A program made the position numbers and the translations under genes. The notes beneath the pieces are model-generated. The model had not been told where the DNA came from, made no database searches, and saw only the letters and a list, made by a program, of their open reading frames with translations. A stretch of 64,000 bases of DNA from Dysidea avara (lineage: Eukaryota; Porifera; Demospongiae; Dictyoceratida; Dysideidae), in assembly GCF_963678975.1 (NCBI RefSeq), contig NC_089274.1:49608900-49672899 (forward strand), written 5' to 3'. The first letter of the stretch is position 1; the number at the start of each line of letters is the position of its first letter. This document shows, piece by piece, positions 34,801-46,338 of this stretch.

Positions 34801-37800
34801 GTGTATGGATTACGTAGGTGTCCTCAAGTGTTCACATTAACAGGTTCTAGTGGCTCCTAACTATCACATATTGTCAGTATAAGGCACTAGTATCCTACAC
34901 TTGTTAGTGTTGTCAGAGTGATGTAATAATGACCCACTGCCATTATAACCATTAGTGGTGGTAATACCCCATTATTAGCCTATGATGTGGTCATCACTTA
35001 CAATGTTTATCACTAATGGTCTGCTCATCCTCCTCCTCTTGTAGTGGCATGATCTCCTGCTCCACTTGTTGTAGTATAGTCAGTACCAGGTTGTGAATGC
35101 CACTAGTGACAAAGTGTCCGGCTATCTCATCTGATACCGTACACAGTTTAAGGACACAGCTCAACCCCTGTAGTGTGACATGAACTATGATACAAACGGT
35201 GACACACACAGAGGCAAAGTGCATACGCATGCATGTATGTACATACACACAGAGACACATGCACGCATGCACGTACGTACACACACACGAGGGTATCACC
35301 TCAACTTGCACGTCAGGGTCAGATCGTCGATGGAGCATAGCATCAATGACAGTGTTAGCTAATGACTCCAGTGACACGTCTTGCATGATGAGGTTCTCAT
35401 CGCTAAGTTTGCGTATCAACATACAACCTTTCTTCTGTATTGCTACACAGTGTGACACACACGGTGACACACACAACACTCTAGAGGGACACCAACTAAC
35501 AAGGTACATTCAGGTGTTTCTTCATAATCCACACCACTTTGGACAAAGTGTTAACATCATTTAGTGTATCCACCATACCATCTAAACAGTGGAGATACAA
35601 GCTACACTCAATACAACAGTATATTACTACCTGACAATACTAAGATGGAGAGCTGCTCTATGGCTACCTCAGAGAGGAACTTGTCTGTTTGGTGTTTATC
35701 AACAGCGTCCAACACTTTAGTGTAGACATGCTGCTGACATGCCTCCTCACGCAGATCCTCTGTTTGGAGTATGAACACTAACCCTCCCATTACTAAGTGG
35801 TGACATACCACTGTCTGTTAGACAGGTTATAGCAGCAAACGCCTCTCCGAGCACCTCAGCATTAGCATCTGGCTGCTCAACGATACCTAGCAAGTCAAAC
35901 AACACCTGACACATCTCAATGTACTCCTTGAACTTCTTGTCATCACTATATAGTGTGTGGTACTGTGACCTGTAACAGTATGACACATATCATCACACAC
36001 AGTGACATACATCATCACGACACAGTGACAAGACCTACCTGTCCATTATTAATGTCCTCAGAGCACGGCAGCCCCATGTTAAGCATACGAGATTCCTACG
36101 GTGTTCATGAAGCCCTTCAAGTGTGGAGCTCAGAGCTCTATCAGTGAGCTCCTGCAACACTGCACCTATAGTGGGCATGGCTCAACATATGCCTCCCCAG
36201 CCCCTCCCTCATACTTACCAGTGCACATCTTAATACTCATGATATGATAGATGGCAGAGCATGCAGCAACGTACACTTGAGGGTCACTGTTGTACACTAT
36301 CAATGGTAACACTATGGCACTGTGTACCGGTACACTACACAACACACGACATGACACACATACAGAGTGCGACACACACTGTACTAACAGTTCACTAGTG
36401 GGGCTGGGGTCAACACCTATCCATTTGATGATGTCTGGTTTAGACACCAGAGTCTGTGCCAAGCAGAGGCAAGCTGCAGTCTGTATAAGGGGTGTGGTTA
36501 CAATTGGTGTGGGTGTGACTGAGATGTGTTACCTGAACTGCAGGTGAATTCAAGTGATTCTTTAGAGCACTGTGTATCAGTTTCATCCACACACTCATCT
36601 TTGTGTGTTCACAGTCATCCAACACTCCTGGCAGTACAGCTGTAACAATACTCTAACTAAACCACTGGACACCTGACTTTAGGAATGAAATTTGAACCCA
36701 ATAATACAGTGAGCCCAATAATACAGTGAACCCAATAATACAGTGAACCCAATAATACAGTGAACCCAATAATACAGTGGTTTTCCTCTTTTAGTTTAAC
36801 TGCAAACCTGTTGGGACCGGTCTCTGGGATTATTATTATTATTATTATTATTATTACATAGGCCCTTACTACAAAGTCTGTACTTTGTTAGAGGTTTTAT
36901 GCTTACCAAGATGTTCCATGGCTGCAAGTCCATGTTCCTGCACTGTAGCATCACCTGGGTGTATACGCAGTAACTTTGTCAGTTTAATATGAATCTTGAG
37001 GTCTCTGTCAACCAGTTCCCTCTCAACAGTGTTCATCAGGGAAGTGTCCAGTATCTCTGTAGCATAGTCCAGGTCATCTATTGTTGTAAGATGGTGTGAT
37101 AGTGTACTATATAAACACTCTACACACAGCTATCCCCCATACATATAATACACAACCTCTTACATTACACACACAAACCAAAAACAGTGGTCACATCGCA
37201 TGTACACACCTGATTCTGATATGTTTTGCATAAATTTACAGTAAGCTCTGGCCACTACTGGGTCTTCCTTCCTGTGATATTTAACACAACTGTTAGCAAT
37301 CCGCAAACAGTCGGCACATTGAAGCAGCTGGCACCTCTTCTCATCTAACAACACATACTACAATACTACACCATAAGCCAGGCCATACCAGAAAAGGACA
37401 TTGCTGCCAACACCTCCAAAACTGAGGCTGCAATGACTGGAGTGTCAGGATACAGCTTGACTGCTCCCACTATCAGTTTGATGGACTCACTAGCCACCAA
37501 GTCAGAAAGGTCTAAAGAAGCAGATGTCACTAACAGTACTAGCTGAGTATACATACCTGATGAAGGGATAATAGCTAGTAGTTTCAATGTAGCTGTCTGA
37601 ATGTCCTGCTCTTTGTAGCGAGCCAGCATAAGTACCAGATGTTGTGACATCTTATGCTCAACTAGTTTCTTCAAGTTCTCCTCTGTAGCAATACATCACC
37701 ACTAACCACAGAATTGTTAACCACACTACATGTAGGTAGACATGGTCCATCATGTCACTAGCCTAATCTACTTTGTTGCCAGGACAATCATGACATTCAC

Positions 37801-38821
37801 ATGTACCCTGACTAATGCTAACAATGGAATGCTGTATATCAAGCACTAGTAAGGCTGCTGATATGGGCAGATGTGTTTGGGCTGAATGGGCATAGTTGTG
37901 GTTACACAGGGGAAACACACACACACTTACCATTGTCAGAAAGTGTGTGGAGCGTGTCAAATGCTTGTACTAACACACTCGGATCCTCTTGGTGGGTTAA
38001 AATAACATGAAGCACTTCGTCTAATGCATGACAGTCCAACATCATTTCCTGCAGCTTGCCACCAGCCAAATAGCAGGATGATATGAGCTGACAACCAACC
38101 TGTAACAGCATTGAGTATTATTACAGTATTACACTGTTTAAGGATAATTCATGTAAAATTGTAAAATAACTTGAACGGTGAACAATTTACTAGTTTACAA
38201 CAGTGAATAGATGTTGCTATAGCTCAAATGTCTTGAATGGGTACAAAGAATGCAAAAAGAATATCATCAAGTTAATATACATTGCAAGGCTATCTTAGCT
38301 CACTAGCAAAGGAGCATAATTTATATAGCTTCACTACAAGCCTTACATAACAAGCTAATGTCAGGGAAACCAACAGAAGTTTGGTAACAACATGTGCTAA
38401 TGATTACAAACTAAGTGGTATACACATGTTCATTGTAATGAGATGATGTGTTCCCACAATTATTGTGCTCATATCAACATTGGTAGCCAACAGAACCCGT
38501 ACGTGCTGGGACTGCTGCCATAGCAGCGAAATGCATTCAAAATGTCTGGCGCTTACTTTTTGCACTACTGTGGAAGCTAAGTGAGTCTTTATCAGCTGTA
38601 GGACCAGTTTTGGAACACTTCTATCCACCAACGAATCACTGCACGCATAGTTGTCTACAACAACGGGTTAACAAAATGTTAGTTTCTTGTAATGTTTGAC
38701 GCTTACAATTCTTCAACAAGCTGAACAAATTAACCAACAACTCTGCCGCCTTTTCCCCATCCTTTTCAACTGTCGGATAACCGTCCAGCAATTCCTCCAG
38801 TCGTGCTTGAGCTTGCGTCAT
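24709..38821 (-). CDS. LRRK2: LRRK2-type Roco kinase (ARM-ANK-LRR-ROC-COR-kinase-WD40)
   Basis: One multi-exon gene with several dozen short exons. Blocks: armadillo-like helices 35004-38821 (start MTQAQARLEELLDGYPTVEK); ankyrin about 34015-34455; Ser-rich linker about 33110-33970; LRRs about 31800-33110; ROC GTPase about 31200-31745; COR about 28400-31200; kinase about 27020-28085; WD40 propeller 24709-27015. ARM and ANK exons join across 34456-35003 with good GT/AG borders and matching phase, so the ARM block is not a separate gene. Human LRRK2 phosphorylates Rab GTPases at vesicle membranes, and its ROC domain binds GTP. Diagnostic LRRK2-like text: WDFAGQGEFYSTH (ROC), LYFLDPEWLCKLMARV (COR), IYRDLKADN and KISDYGIA (kinase). 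The order and the ANK-to-LRR spacer favour LRRK2 over LRRK1. Introns contain a hAT-like MITE and several microsatellites. Individual exon borders were not all fixed. Confidence 0.9.
27020..28085 (-). other. LRRK2: Kinase-domain exons of LRRK2
   Basis: Glycine loop LLGRGGFGEVYKA (about 27990-28030), beta-3 lysine in QTVAVKVFN, catalytic loop IYRDLKADN, and DYGI in place of DFG at 27511-27522. This Tyr is the LRRK hallmark. The activation segment ends in TCGYKAPEV, followed by ADLYSYGILLFNLIT. All catalytic residues are present, so an active kinase is expected. The C-lobe runs into the AELIGLKRVIPTLPG linker before the WD40 block. Confidence 0.9.
28664..28868. repeat. Compound CACG/CA microsatellite
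   Basis: Blocks of (GCAC)n and (CA)n with GCATGCATGCAC islands, within a COR-region intron of LRRK2. It generates artefact frames of His/Thr and Cys/Val repeats. Confidence 0.95.
29996..30374. mobile_element. hAT-like MITE in an LRRK2 intron
   Basis: Ends TAGTGATGCACCGATACC and GGTATCGGTACATCACTA are inverted copies. Subterminal CCGATACCGATA repeats follow. The flanks GTGTGTAG and GTATAGTA are only partly alike, so the duplication has decayed. No coding frame. Confidence 0.75.
31200..31745 (-). other. LRRK2: ROC GTPase-domain exons of LRRK2
   Basis: P-loop VGGPNKGKTSLL in MKLLVVGGPNKGKTSLLECL, switch II WDFAGQGEFYSTH (31490-31530), VVYDLSKGEEEL, then LLNIQARAPSSPIIIVGTH with the G4-type THRD. 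Human LRRK2 has Arg1398 after DFAG; this protein has Gln, as in Ras. The residues equivalent to human Asn1437 and Arg1441 (LLNIQARA, about 31281-31304) are kept. Confidence 0.88.
36690..36860. repeat. 17-bp tandem repeat followed by (ATT)n
   Basis: Five units of CCCAATAATACAGTGAA at about 36698-36780, then an ATT trinucleotide run at about 36832-36856, in an armadillo-region intron of LRRK2. Confidence 0.9.
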
Positions 38822-40904
38822 AGCACTGTATAGCTACTAACTGCCTTATTTTATCTCACTGCAACTTGATACATCATCGTGTACGTACTAGGCCACCATG
38901 TGCTGAACCTATATGGCGAACCACGGTATGCACGCCACTTTTTATGTCCCAAGTTCGTCACGTGGTTGACTTTAATTCAAAAATCTCGTGACATAATTAG
39001 CCACACCCTTAACTACTGAGGGACACTACTTTCTATGGGTACTTATTATATGTAAAGACTCTAATCGTACACTTTGATAACAATATCATCAAATTTCTTA
39101 TGGGGCTTGTAGCACGTGTACTATTTAAAATAATAAGTGATTTTAGAAGGGGAAGCATGTTAAAAGTCCTTTGGAACCCTATTTTATAGACCTCGTCACG
39201 TTGTCAATAACACTGAAATAATCATTATCCTATCAGCATAAAGGCTGGATCTGGTATTATAGTACAAGTTGACCTAAACATGTGCAAGTTGAACTGGATC
39301 CTGATAAATCTTTTTTTTCAGTTCTCAAGAGAGTTAGCTAACATTTCAGCCAACCAGATGATTAGTGGTGACAGCAAAGGTGTTAACAACAGATACGTAT
39401 GGTTTGGCTCCATTAAGTTAACCGTAATAGTTCACTTTTATGGTTTTCATGTAGAAAATGCACCAAGTTGTATGGAGGTCCATGCCTAAAGTAATATTCA
39501 TGGTAGCTATTGAATTTTTATGGATTGCTAAAATCAAGAGTACATAATAAATATATATATTATGTACTCTTGCTAAAATGTGGTAAAATCGGTAATTCTC
39601 GTGTAACAAATTTTCATGGTTTATGGTGAAAATTTTGATTGGCCGTATATATTTTGTCAGATATTTGAACAAAAATATTTTAGGAGTCAAGCAGTGCTAC
39701 AAATGAGCCAAATTTCAAGATTGTGTGTAATTGCATCCATGAGTTATGTTTGGCATATAGCTAATTAAATTAAAATTGTTTATCTCAAGTAATTAAATCG
39801 GCGGATATAGCTACTTTATTGTAGCTAATTGTGTGTTTTGAATTTCCCATAATAATGATTGTCCTTTAGTGTATGGCCATGTAATCCAACACTAAAACTG
39901 TGGTCATGATTAACCCCATGTAGCTACTACAGTGGAACATCTAGATCTCTTAACAAACTCCCTGGGGGACACAATAGAAAAAATGACAAAAATTTTAGTC
40001 CCAACAGGTCTGGTCAATACATTGTTCACCTCTGAAAGAGGAAAACCTCACTATATACTACAGCAAAAAGTAGATGGCCAAAATTTCTGAGCCCCAAAAT
40101 GTCTGTAAGAAAGGTTTCACTGTATATGTATTGCATACTGCATAGCTAGTACACATACTCTGTATCAAAATGTGTTGGAGAATTCAGGTATAGTTCTACA
40201 GCCAGAAGTTGATTCATGCTGCGTTTGCAGCATGCATGGCATTACAGGCCACATGCATCACATACTGCTCTATACATATATGGAAGACTGACCATGCACA
40301 CTATCCAACTAATCTATGCATGACATATAGGTGGTGCACACATGCATATACTGGCTTTACAGTGTCCAGCGCATAATAATTATAGCTACTTGCAGGTATA
40401 TGCTATACTGATGTGTAAAAATTTTTGATGTTCAAACAGTTAATCCATCATGATTACAAGCTGGTACTATATTGACTAGGCATTAAATTATGAGCTGGTG
40501 TCCCCAGCAAATTTAGTTTGTGGTATCTCCAGTGTCAAGTGTCTCAGCTAGGTACATACAAGCCTCATGTAGCTATGTTTGACATGTACCGTCCATACAT
40601 CTAATCAAGTAAGCAATACCAATTGTAATACTATCCTCATACTCTGCCATACTACTCCCACATCCCCCTAGGCCTATTTTAACAAACACTGCATACATAC
40701 ATAAAACAAAAGCAAAGCCTTGCCTGCTGCCAATGCAGTCACGCCTACCCAGTGAGCTGCCCTAGGACACCTGTGCAGTATTCAGGTGCTAGGAGTCAGC
40801 ACAAACAATCCTCTGGGGCAGGACTAGTAACCCAGTGTCTCACAGGTGAAGGTGTGAACACCCCTGTAATATAGTACAGTTGGCATTTATTTCCCCAGTT
40901 TACA
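38822..40904. other. LRRK2 upstream flank and gene-poor DNA
   Basis: No plus-strand gene faces LRRK2. A perfect hairpin AAGAGTACATAATA / TATTATGTACTCTT lies at 39535-39570. Near 39927-40130 a repeat starts TACAGTGGAACATC and ends GGTTTCACTGTA, consistent with a decayed Tc1/pogo-type MITE. No credible exon was found. Confidence 0.5.
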
Positions 40905-41098
40905 TCAGGTACCCATTGATGTTACTGCTGGGTGCATGGACTACTTCCCCAGGTGACACCAGGCCACCATTTTAACAGCTGGGTAAACTGGAGCAATGTG
41001 AGTCAAGTTCTCTTTCTCAAGGAAGCAACAACACCAAAGTGGCATAGCCATCAAACCTGGAACCTTTTGATTACCAGGCCAACACTCTTGCCATGCTG
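40905..41098 (-). mobile_element. tRNA-derived SINE with conserved-type central domain
   Basis: Read on the minus strand: a tRNA-like head GGCAGCATGGCAAGAGTGTT with B box GGTTCCAGGTTTGAT, then a body containing ACTTGACTCACATTGCTCCA and CCCAGCTG. A body of this wording recalls the conserved central domains shared by metazoan SINE families (Nin/Ceph type). This is recalled, not searched. A CACG microsatellite abuts the 5' end. Confidence 0.55.
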
Positions 41099-41099
41099 C

Positions 41100-41115
41100 C
41101 TCTCTCTCTCTCTCT

Positions 41116-41191
<76 letters not shown>

Positions 41192-41192
41192 C
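41100..41192. repeat. (CT)n then (GCAC)n/(CA)n microsatellite
   Basis: CT run to 41116, about 16 GCAC units, then CA units. Confidence 0.95.
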
Positions 41193-41779
41193 ATGCTACA
41201 AACACACACCACACACCTGGATAGTACACCACCATAAGGTGATGTCCTGCTTCATGGCAGACTGAGTTGATCATATTAGCCTAAGTACTTGTGCCTTGCC
41301 ATATCCTGGGGTCTTCAAAATGTTTGACAATGAGAACAGGCAACTGGAGCACTCATATTGCTTGCCGCACGACGTGACTCAACGAGTGAACGCAAATTCC
41401 AGCTGTCAACGTTAAGCCAGGAACGGTGATGGCCAGCAGCTATCAAACTTTCATCAACTCAGCTACTCGTGCAAGAGAGTTGCACACTAGGGCTTGCACA
41501 ACCATGCACAATTGTGCAAAACACTAAGCTCTTTGTGTGAGTACTGATCAGAACGAGGTACCACACAAGACAAAGCACCAACCATGTTAGCTGGCAAAGC
41601 CAATGCCCATCAGGCACCACAGGGAGATATAATTACACACACACACACACACACTAAAGCACACTACACTACACTACACACACACTTAATACACCATATA
41701 ATTATTGTACTAGCATGTATGTGCAGCTCAATTTGTTATATTCATCAAAAGTAGAAAAACAAACAATTGGTGCAGGTTG

Positions 41780-41876
41780 CTAGACAGGAGGATGTTCCAG
41801 TAAGTGTCTATAGAACATGTTCAAATGTAACTTGCAGTTTGGACAAGGAAACTCCTTGGTGAGGAATGGCTCATAC
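41780..41876 (-). CDS. Candidate terminal exon with a C2H2-like finger
   Basis: After an AG acceptor (CATTCCAG) the frame reads YEPFLTKEFPCPNCKLHL, then NMFYRHLLEHPPV and a stop. The Cys-x2-Cys ... His-x4-His spacing resembles a single zinc finger. The 32 codons are protein-like and the acceptor is good, but no upstream exon with matching phase was identified. It could be the 3' end of an unrecognised gene or a relic. Confidence 0.3.
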
Positions 41877-43078
41877 CTGGAATGAAATACGTTCATCTAA
41901 TAATAGAGCTTGTATTGGTGTGTAGCTACTGACTGTATAGCAAGTATCAGTATATTGCACTATATACTGACACACTGATCAGAGTATGATATCATGTATG
42001 CAGACCACGTATAGGGTAACTGTCAATAGCTATATTGTAACACAACAGTGCTGTATCAATACAAAGTCAAGCTGTATCGATATATCGGTATCATGATAAT
42101 TATACATTTGTAAATAGTGGCCTGTTGACTTAAATATTGCATGTACAGGCTGGGATCTCAAGTTAATGGCTAACAAATCATTGCCATGGTTACAATGAAA
42201 TATGCTACTAGAACAAAAACAGGTCAAATTTTCCCTTTTAAAAACACCATGCAATGTTTATAATCCACTATGTATCATGATTAGAGCTCTAATCATGATA
42301 CTGCAGAAGCAAATTATATTCATACATTAACAAACTGTACACTCACAGAATTACTGTGACTGTATACTGTGACTATAAGATTTGAATGCATGCAAAGCAA
42401 TGTTATAATCATTGATTAATTTCTTGATTCCCTTATCAACCTTTGGCCTATATTATGAATTTCGACATGCAATAGAATGTACATGGTTTTATACTTTAAA
42501 GCATGCCTGCACTAGTCACTTTTGAAATCTCTTATACATCTTAAGCTCCGAGAAATAAGGTTAGAAAGTCACAAATCTGCTTATGCAATAAGAGAACACA
42601 TTCAGTGATGTCAACATTTCAATATGCCACCTTGCACATATGCACATTAGCCTACTTGTGGTGGATTGTTGAAAATAGAATAAAAACTGATGCTCATTAA
42701 GCTAATAAAAATATTAATATAATAATCACTTCTGATAATTACTTCTGATGATATCATCAAATAGTTTTATAGCTTTTAGCAAAATATGTAAGTGACATAC
42801 AAACCACTGGATCAGTGTGTCTGATGAAATCATGTCAGTGAGAACACCTGGATACAAGGGGTGTGTTTACCTAAAAATAATTCCTATAAAGTGTCCATAC
42901 TCAAGCTTATTTGTTGTACACCTTCTCTGATGGCACAACTTGACCTGCCACAAGTTGTAACACCACTGAGTCCTCACACTGATCTAACCTTTCATCTTCC
43001 TGTAACTACTAACCAGTCCCGAGACCACAAATATCCTTCATGATATATGGACTGATAGAATGGCAACTGTAATATGTA
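41877..43078. other. Gene-poor, AT-rich, no gene seen
   Basis: Contains a small palindrome TCATGATTAGAGCTCTAATCATGA at about 42278-42301. The segment 42960-43030 resembles 43905-43960 (GAGACCACAAATATC and flanking text), marking a dispersed repeat that also generates protein-like frames. Confidence 0.4.
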
Positions 43079-43378
43079 TAGGGCTCAAACAAATATTCTA
43101 TTATTTTAATATTTGGTGACTATTTGAATACCATTTTGGGTATTTGCTTCAAAGGAAATAGATAACATCAGTGTATGAGAGTACATAGGAATTCTTGATT
43201 CTAAACTTGATAAGTGACCAAATCATGTTGATTCTGAATTGTATTAAAGAGACATCCTGTACAACAGGATTATTGATATATCATCCATACCAATGCTGAA
43301 AAAGGAATATTCAAATATTCGATAGTTGTGAATAAAGAATATTCGAATAGTATAAAACCACTATTTGTTTGAGCCCTA
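43079..43378. mobile_element. hAT-like MITE, TAGGGCTCAAACAAATA ends
   Basis: The 300-bp element opens TAGGGCTCAAACAAATA and closes with the inverse TATTTGTTTGAGCCCTA. The interior is rich in ATATTCGAATA-type palindromes. Flanking ACTGTA occurs on both sides, offset. No coding frame. Confidence 0.8.
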
Positions 43379-44411
43379 ACTGTATGTACCACATGATTGC
43401 GAGCAATACATGTCATCACAAAGCTGTGTACAACATGTAATCTACAGAGATGCATCACTAGGGAAAAGAATGCACATCCAATTCAATGAGATGATGAGAC
43501 TATAATCTATGTTTCTAGGACACATAAACTGACCAATAAAAACACACCACATAGTCTACAATACTACTTGTGATAAACTTTCCATGCAGGTGTCAGTATG
43601 TAAGCTATTCAGGTGACATCTTGATAATCGAGTATGGTGTTATGGCCAGCAACTTCAGTTGACAAACCAACATAGAAACTGGACATCATGCACCCATATA
43701 TGGATGTGATGTTCACTTGTCGTTAAGGAAACAACAATGCTGCACTTGTCTCATAACTCTTAACTGTGCTGTGATGTTCATCCTAGAGCACTCTACAATA
43801 TATGCCTCTTCCTTCCTTGCATTTTGGGTGTGTTCTATTAATGACCATTGTACCAACCTGCAACATCCCCTGGTACAGTGGCACAACTCGGTTTTTGTAA
43901 CCTCACAATGCACTACAACCTATAACCTTCCTGACCATCCCAAAGAGACCACAAATATCTATCAGTGGATTGGCTGGCAAAAATATTATGTGAGAAAATT
44001 ATGGTCATGGAATAGAAGAGGAGTTCGTGATGGTTTATGTGATGACCACTATAACAAGTGTAGCTTGACTCCTACAAGAGTAATAACATTTTTAGGAATA
44101 TAGATAAAGAACTCTGCTAAATTGTTTGATTTCTACAATACCTTGACAGTGTTCATGCTTTGGAGAGGAAGATAACCCCCTTGGCTATTCAACAGTAAAC
44201 TTGAGAGAGTTACACACTATCACGAGTTACGTTCCTATTAGTGTCATCAACTAAGTCCATCCATTACTATGACATAATTGTTGTTCAAAGGTTAACACAC
44301 GATCCTGATCATGTGATGTTTACAGCAGCAGTATTAACTATCAAGTTAGTATATTATGATCAAATGTAAATTTATCTTGTCATGTGATGATACTGTATGA
44401 ACAAATGAGCT

Positions 44412-44798
44412 TTATCCAAAATTATGTCACAGACATAACAATGGCTGCTGTAGTGTGGGGACGTTCGTAAAATTTGTATGGGCAACTATGGGGAGAAACT
44501 TTTTGAACTGCAATATCTCAGCTAAGACGGAAGATATCTAGCTCTAACCAGCAGGTATGGTTATAAATTAGCTGAAAGAATAGGAATCTAGCGTTGTTTT
44601 GAAAATCAACCAAAAATCGCTTTTACGTACTTACTATAATGTCTTATAGCCATACCTGCTAGTTAGAGTTTGATATCTTCCTTCTTAGCTGAGATATCGC
44701 TGTTCAAAAACTTTCTTCCCATAGTCAACCATACAAATTTTATGAACCTCCCCACACTACAGCGGCCATTTTTATGTCTGTGACGTAATTTTGGATAA
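44412..44798. mobile_element. Foldback MITE, arms of about 165 bp
   Basis: Starts TTATCCAAAATTATGTCACA and ends TGACGTAATTTTGGATAA. The arms stay complementary through GGCTGCTGTAGTGTGGGG, AGATATC and ACCAGCAGGTATGG, with a loop of about 70 bp. No coding potential. Confidence 0.88.
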
Positions 44799-44859
44799 GT
44801 CCATTAAAATGGTTATTAACACAAGTAATAGAATTAGTTAGGTAATAGAAGCTAAGTAC

Positions 44860-44941
44860 TTTTAATGGCCTCAAAATAGAAACTACTGCTGGAAGTGCTC
44901 TAGGTAAATTCTTGACAACAGACTTTAACACATCTATATTC
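44860..44941 (-). CDS. Candidate internal exon, family unknown
   Basis: Between a TACAG acceptor and a GTACTT donor the single open frame reads NIDVLKSVVKNLPRALPAVV then SILRPLK, an amphipathic helical stretch. No neighbouring exons were found and the phase does not match the candidate exon at 41780. Low support. Confidence 0.22.
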
Positions 44942-45029
44942 CTGTATTACCCACCCCTCTCTCATACCTACCCCACAAACACACACACACTACACCACAC
45001 ACACACTACACACACAAACTACACTACAC

Positions 45030-45039
45030 TACACACACA

Positions 45040-45107
<68 letters not shown>

Positions 45108-45112
45108 CACAC
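45030..45112. repeat. (CACG)n microsatellite
   Basis: About 18 GCAC units in CACACTACACA-type sequence. Confidence 0.95.
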
Positions 45113-45135
45113 TACACTAACTACACACACAAACT

Positions 45136-45804
45136 CAGTGCCTGAAATTACAGTCAGACATCAGACAATTTCTGACCATTTTTAGCATTTGTCTGACCAA
45201 ATGTCATGTTGATCTGACATAATGTCATGTTGATCTGACATAATGTCATGTTGATCTGACATAATGTCATGTTGATCTGACATAATGTCAGCACCAGCTA
45301 AATCGTATCAAAATATTTTTGTGTGTCTCTGCAGCTGGTTATGTAGCTAGTTTTCAATATCCAATGCTTTGTAGCTTTTGTATACAACAGTTATCATTAA
45401 CACTTTGTATACAACAGTTATCATTAACACTTTGTATACAACAGTTATCATTAACACTTTGTATACAACAGTTATCATTAACACTTTGTATACAACAGTT
45501 ATCATTAACACTTTGTATACAACAGTTATCATTAACACTTTGTATACAACAGTTATCATTAACACTTTGTATACAACAGTTATCATTAACACTTTGTATA
45601 CAACAGTTATCATTAACACTTTGTATACAACAGTTATCATTAACACTTTGTATACAACAGTTATCATTAACACTTTACATTTCATATATGACAGTACTCA
45701 ATGTATCTGTGTAGATATTGATTATGTCAGACCAATGTCTGACCATTTTTGAAATTGTTCTGACATTTTGTCCGGACATTGTAAAGTTGTAATTTCAGGT
45801 TCTG
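45136..45804. mobile_element. hAT-like element carrying two internal tandem arrays
   Basis: Ends CAGTGCCTGAAATTACA and TGTAATTTCAGGTTCTG are inverted copies (15 of 17). The hexamer CAAACT flanks both sides (45130-45135, 45805-45810). Inside are about five 23-bp units (CATAATGTCATGTTGATCTGA) at about 45195-45290 and eleven 27-bp units (GTATACAACAGTTATCATTA...) at about 45379-45675. The long frames over the 27-bp array are repeat artefacts. It inserted into CA-rich DNA. Confidence 0.8.
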
Positions 45805-46292
45805 CAAACTACACACACACAAACACACACACACACAAACACACGCACACACACACACATTACACACCGGTCATGCATACAACTTTTTTAAAATTAATGG
45901 CCAAGCCATAAAATTAAATTCTGTATGGCATTATACATCATCTTAATCACACAAAGTTACATAGTCGATAGGTAAAAATGTCTCTTTGTACATTCATAAT
46001 AGAGAACTGGCTGTCTAGCTTGTGTGATAAATATTTTCAGTCTTCTGTGTAGAAGAAAATGTTAAACATGAAGCCACTCAGGACTTGAAGCTCCCACACT
46101 CAACTATTCATGACTTCATCAGATTACAAGAATCCACCTTTTTGATGATGTGACCTGGCAGTGCTGAAATATAATATCACTTGACATTAAAATGATTTGA
46201 TGTGGAATTTGATAGTAAAAAACATTTTACTATAACCAATTTTATATCCTGAAATGTTTTAACAGCAAACAGTTTGAGAGTGCATGTGTTAC

Positions 46293-46294
<2 letters not shown>

Positions 46295-46333
<39 letters not shown>
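46295..46333. repeat. (CA)n microsatellite
   Basis: About 19 CA units. Confidence 0.95.

Positions 46334-46338
<5 letters not shown>

Noticed and set aside
35004..38821. Armadillo exons as a separate upstream gene
   Set aside because: A GTAAGT donor at about 35003 and an acceptor at about 34456 join ARM to ANK in phase, and no promoter-like break or polyadenylation context was seen.
43717..44103. 128-codon plus-strand frame as a gene
   Set aside because: Text around 43905-43960 is repeated near 42960-43030, and a minus-strand frame is equally open. No splice or start support.
45319..45752. Three 110-130 codon frames over the 27-bp array
   Set aside because: The array length is a multiple of three, so frames stay open by default. 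No unique coding flank.
46024..46152. Plus-strand segment FCVEENVKHEATQDLKLPHS as an exon
   Set aside because: Protein-like and after a TTTTCAG, but isolated, with no partner exon and no recognised family. Left uncalled.
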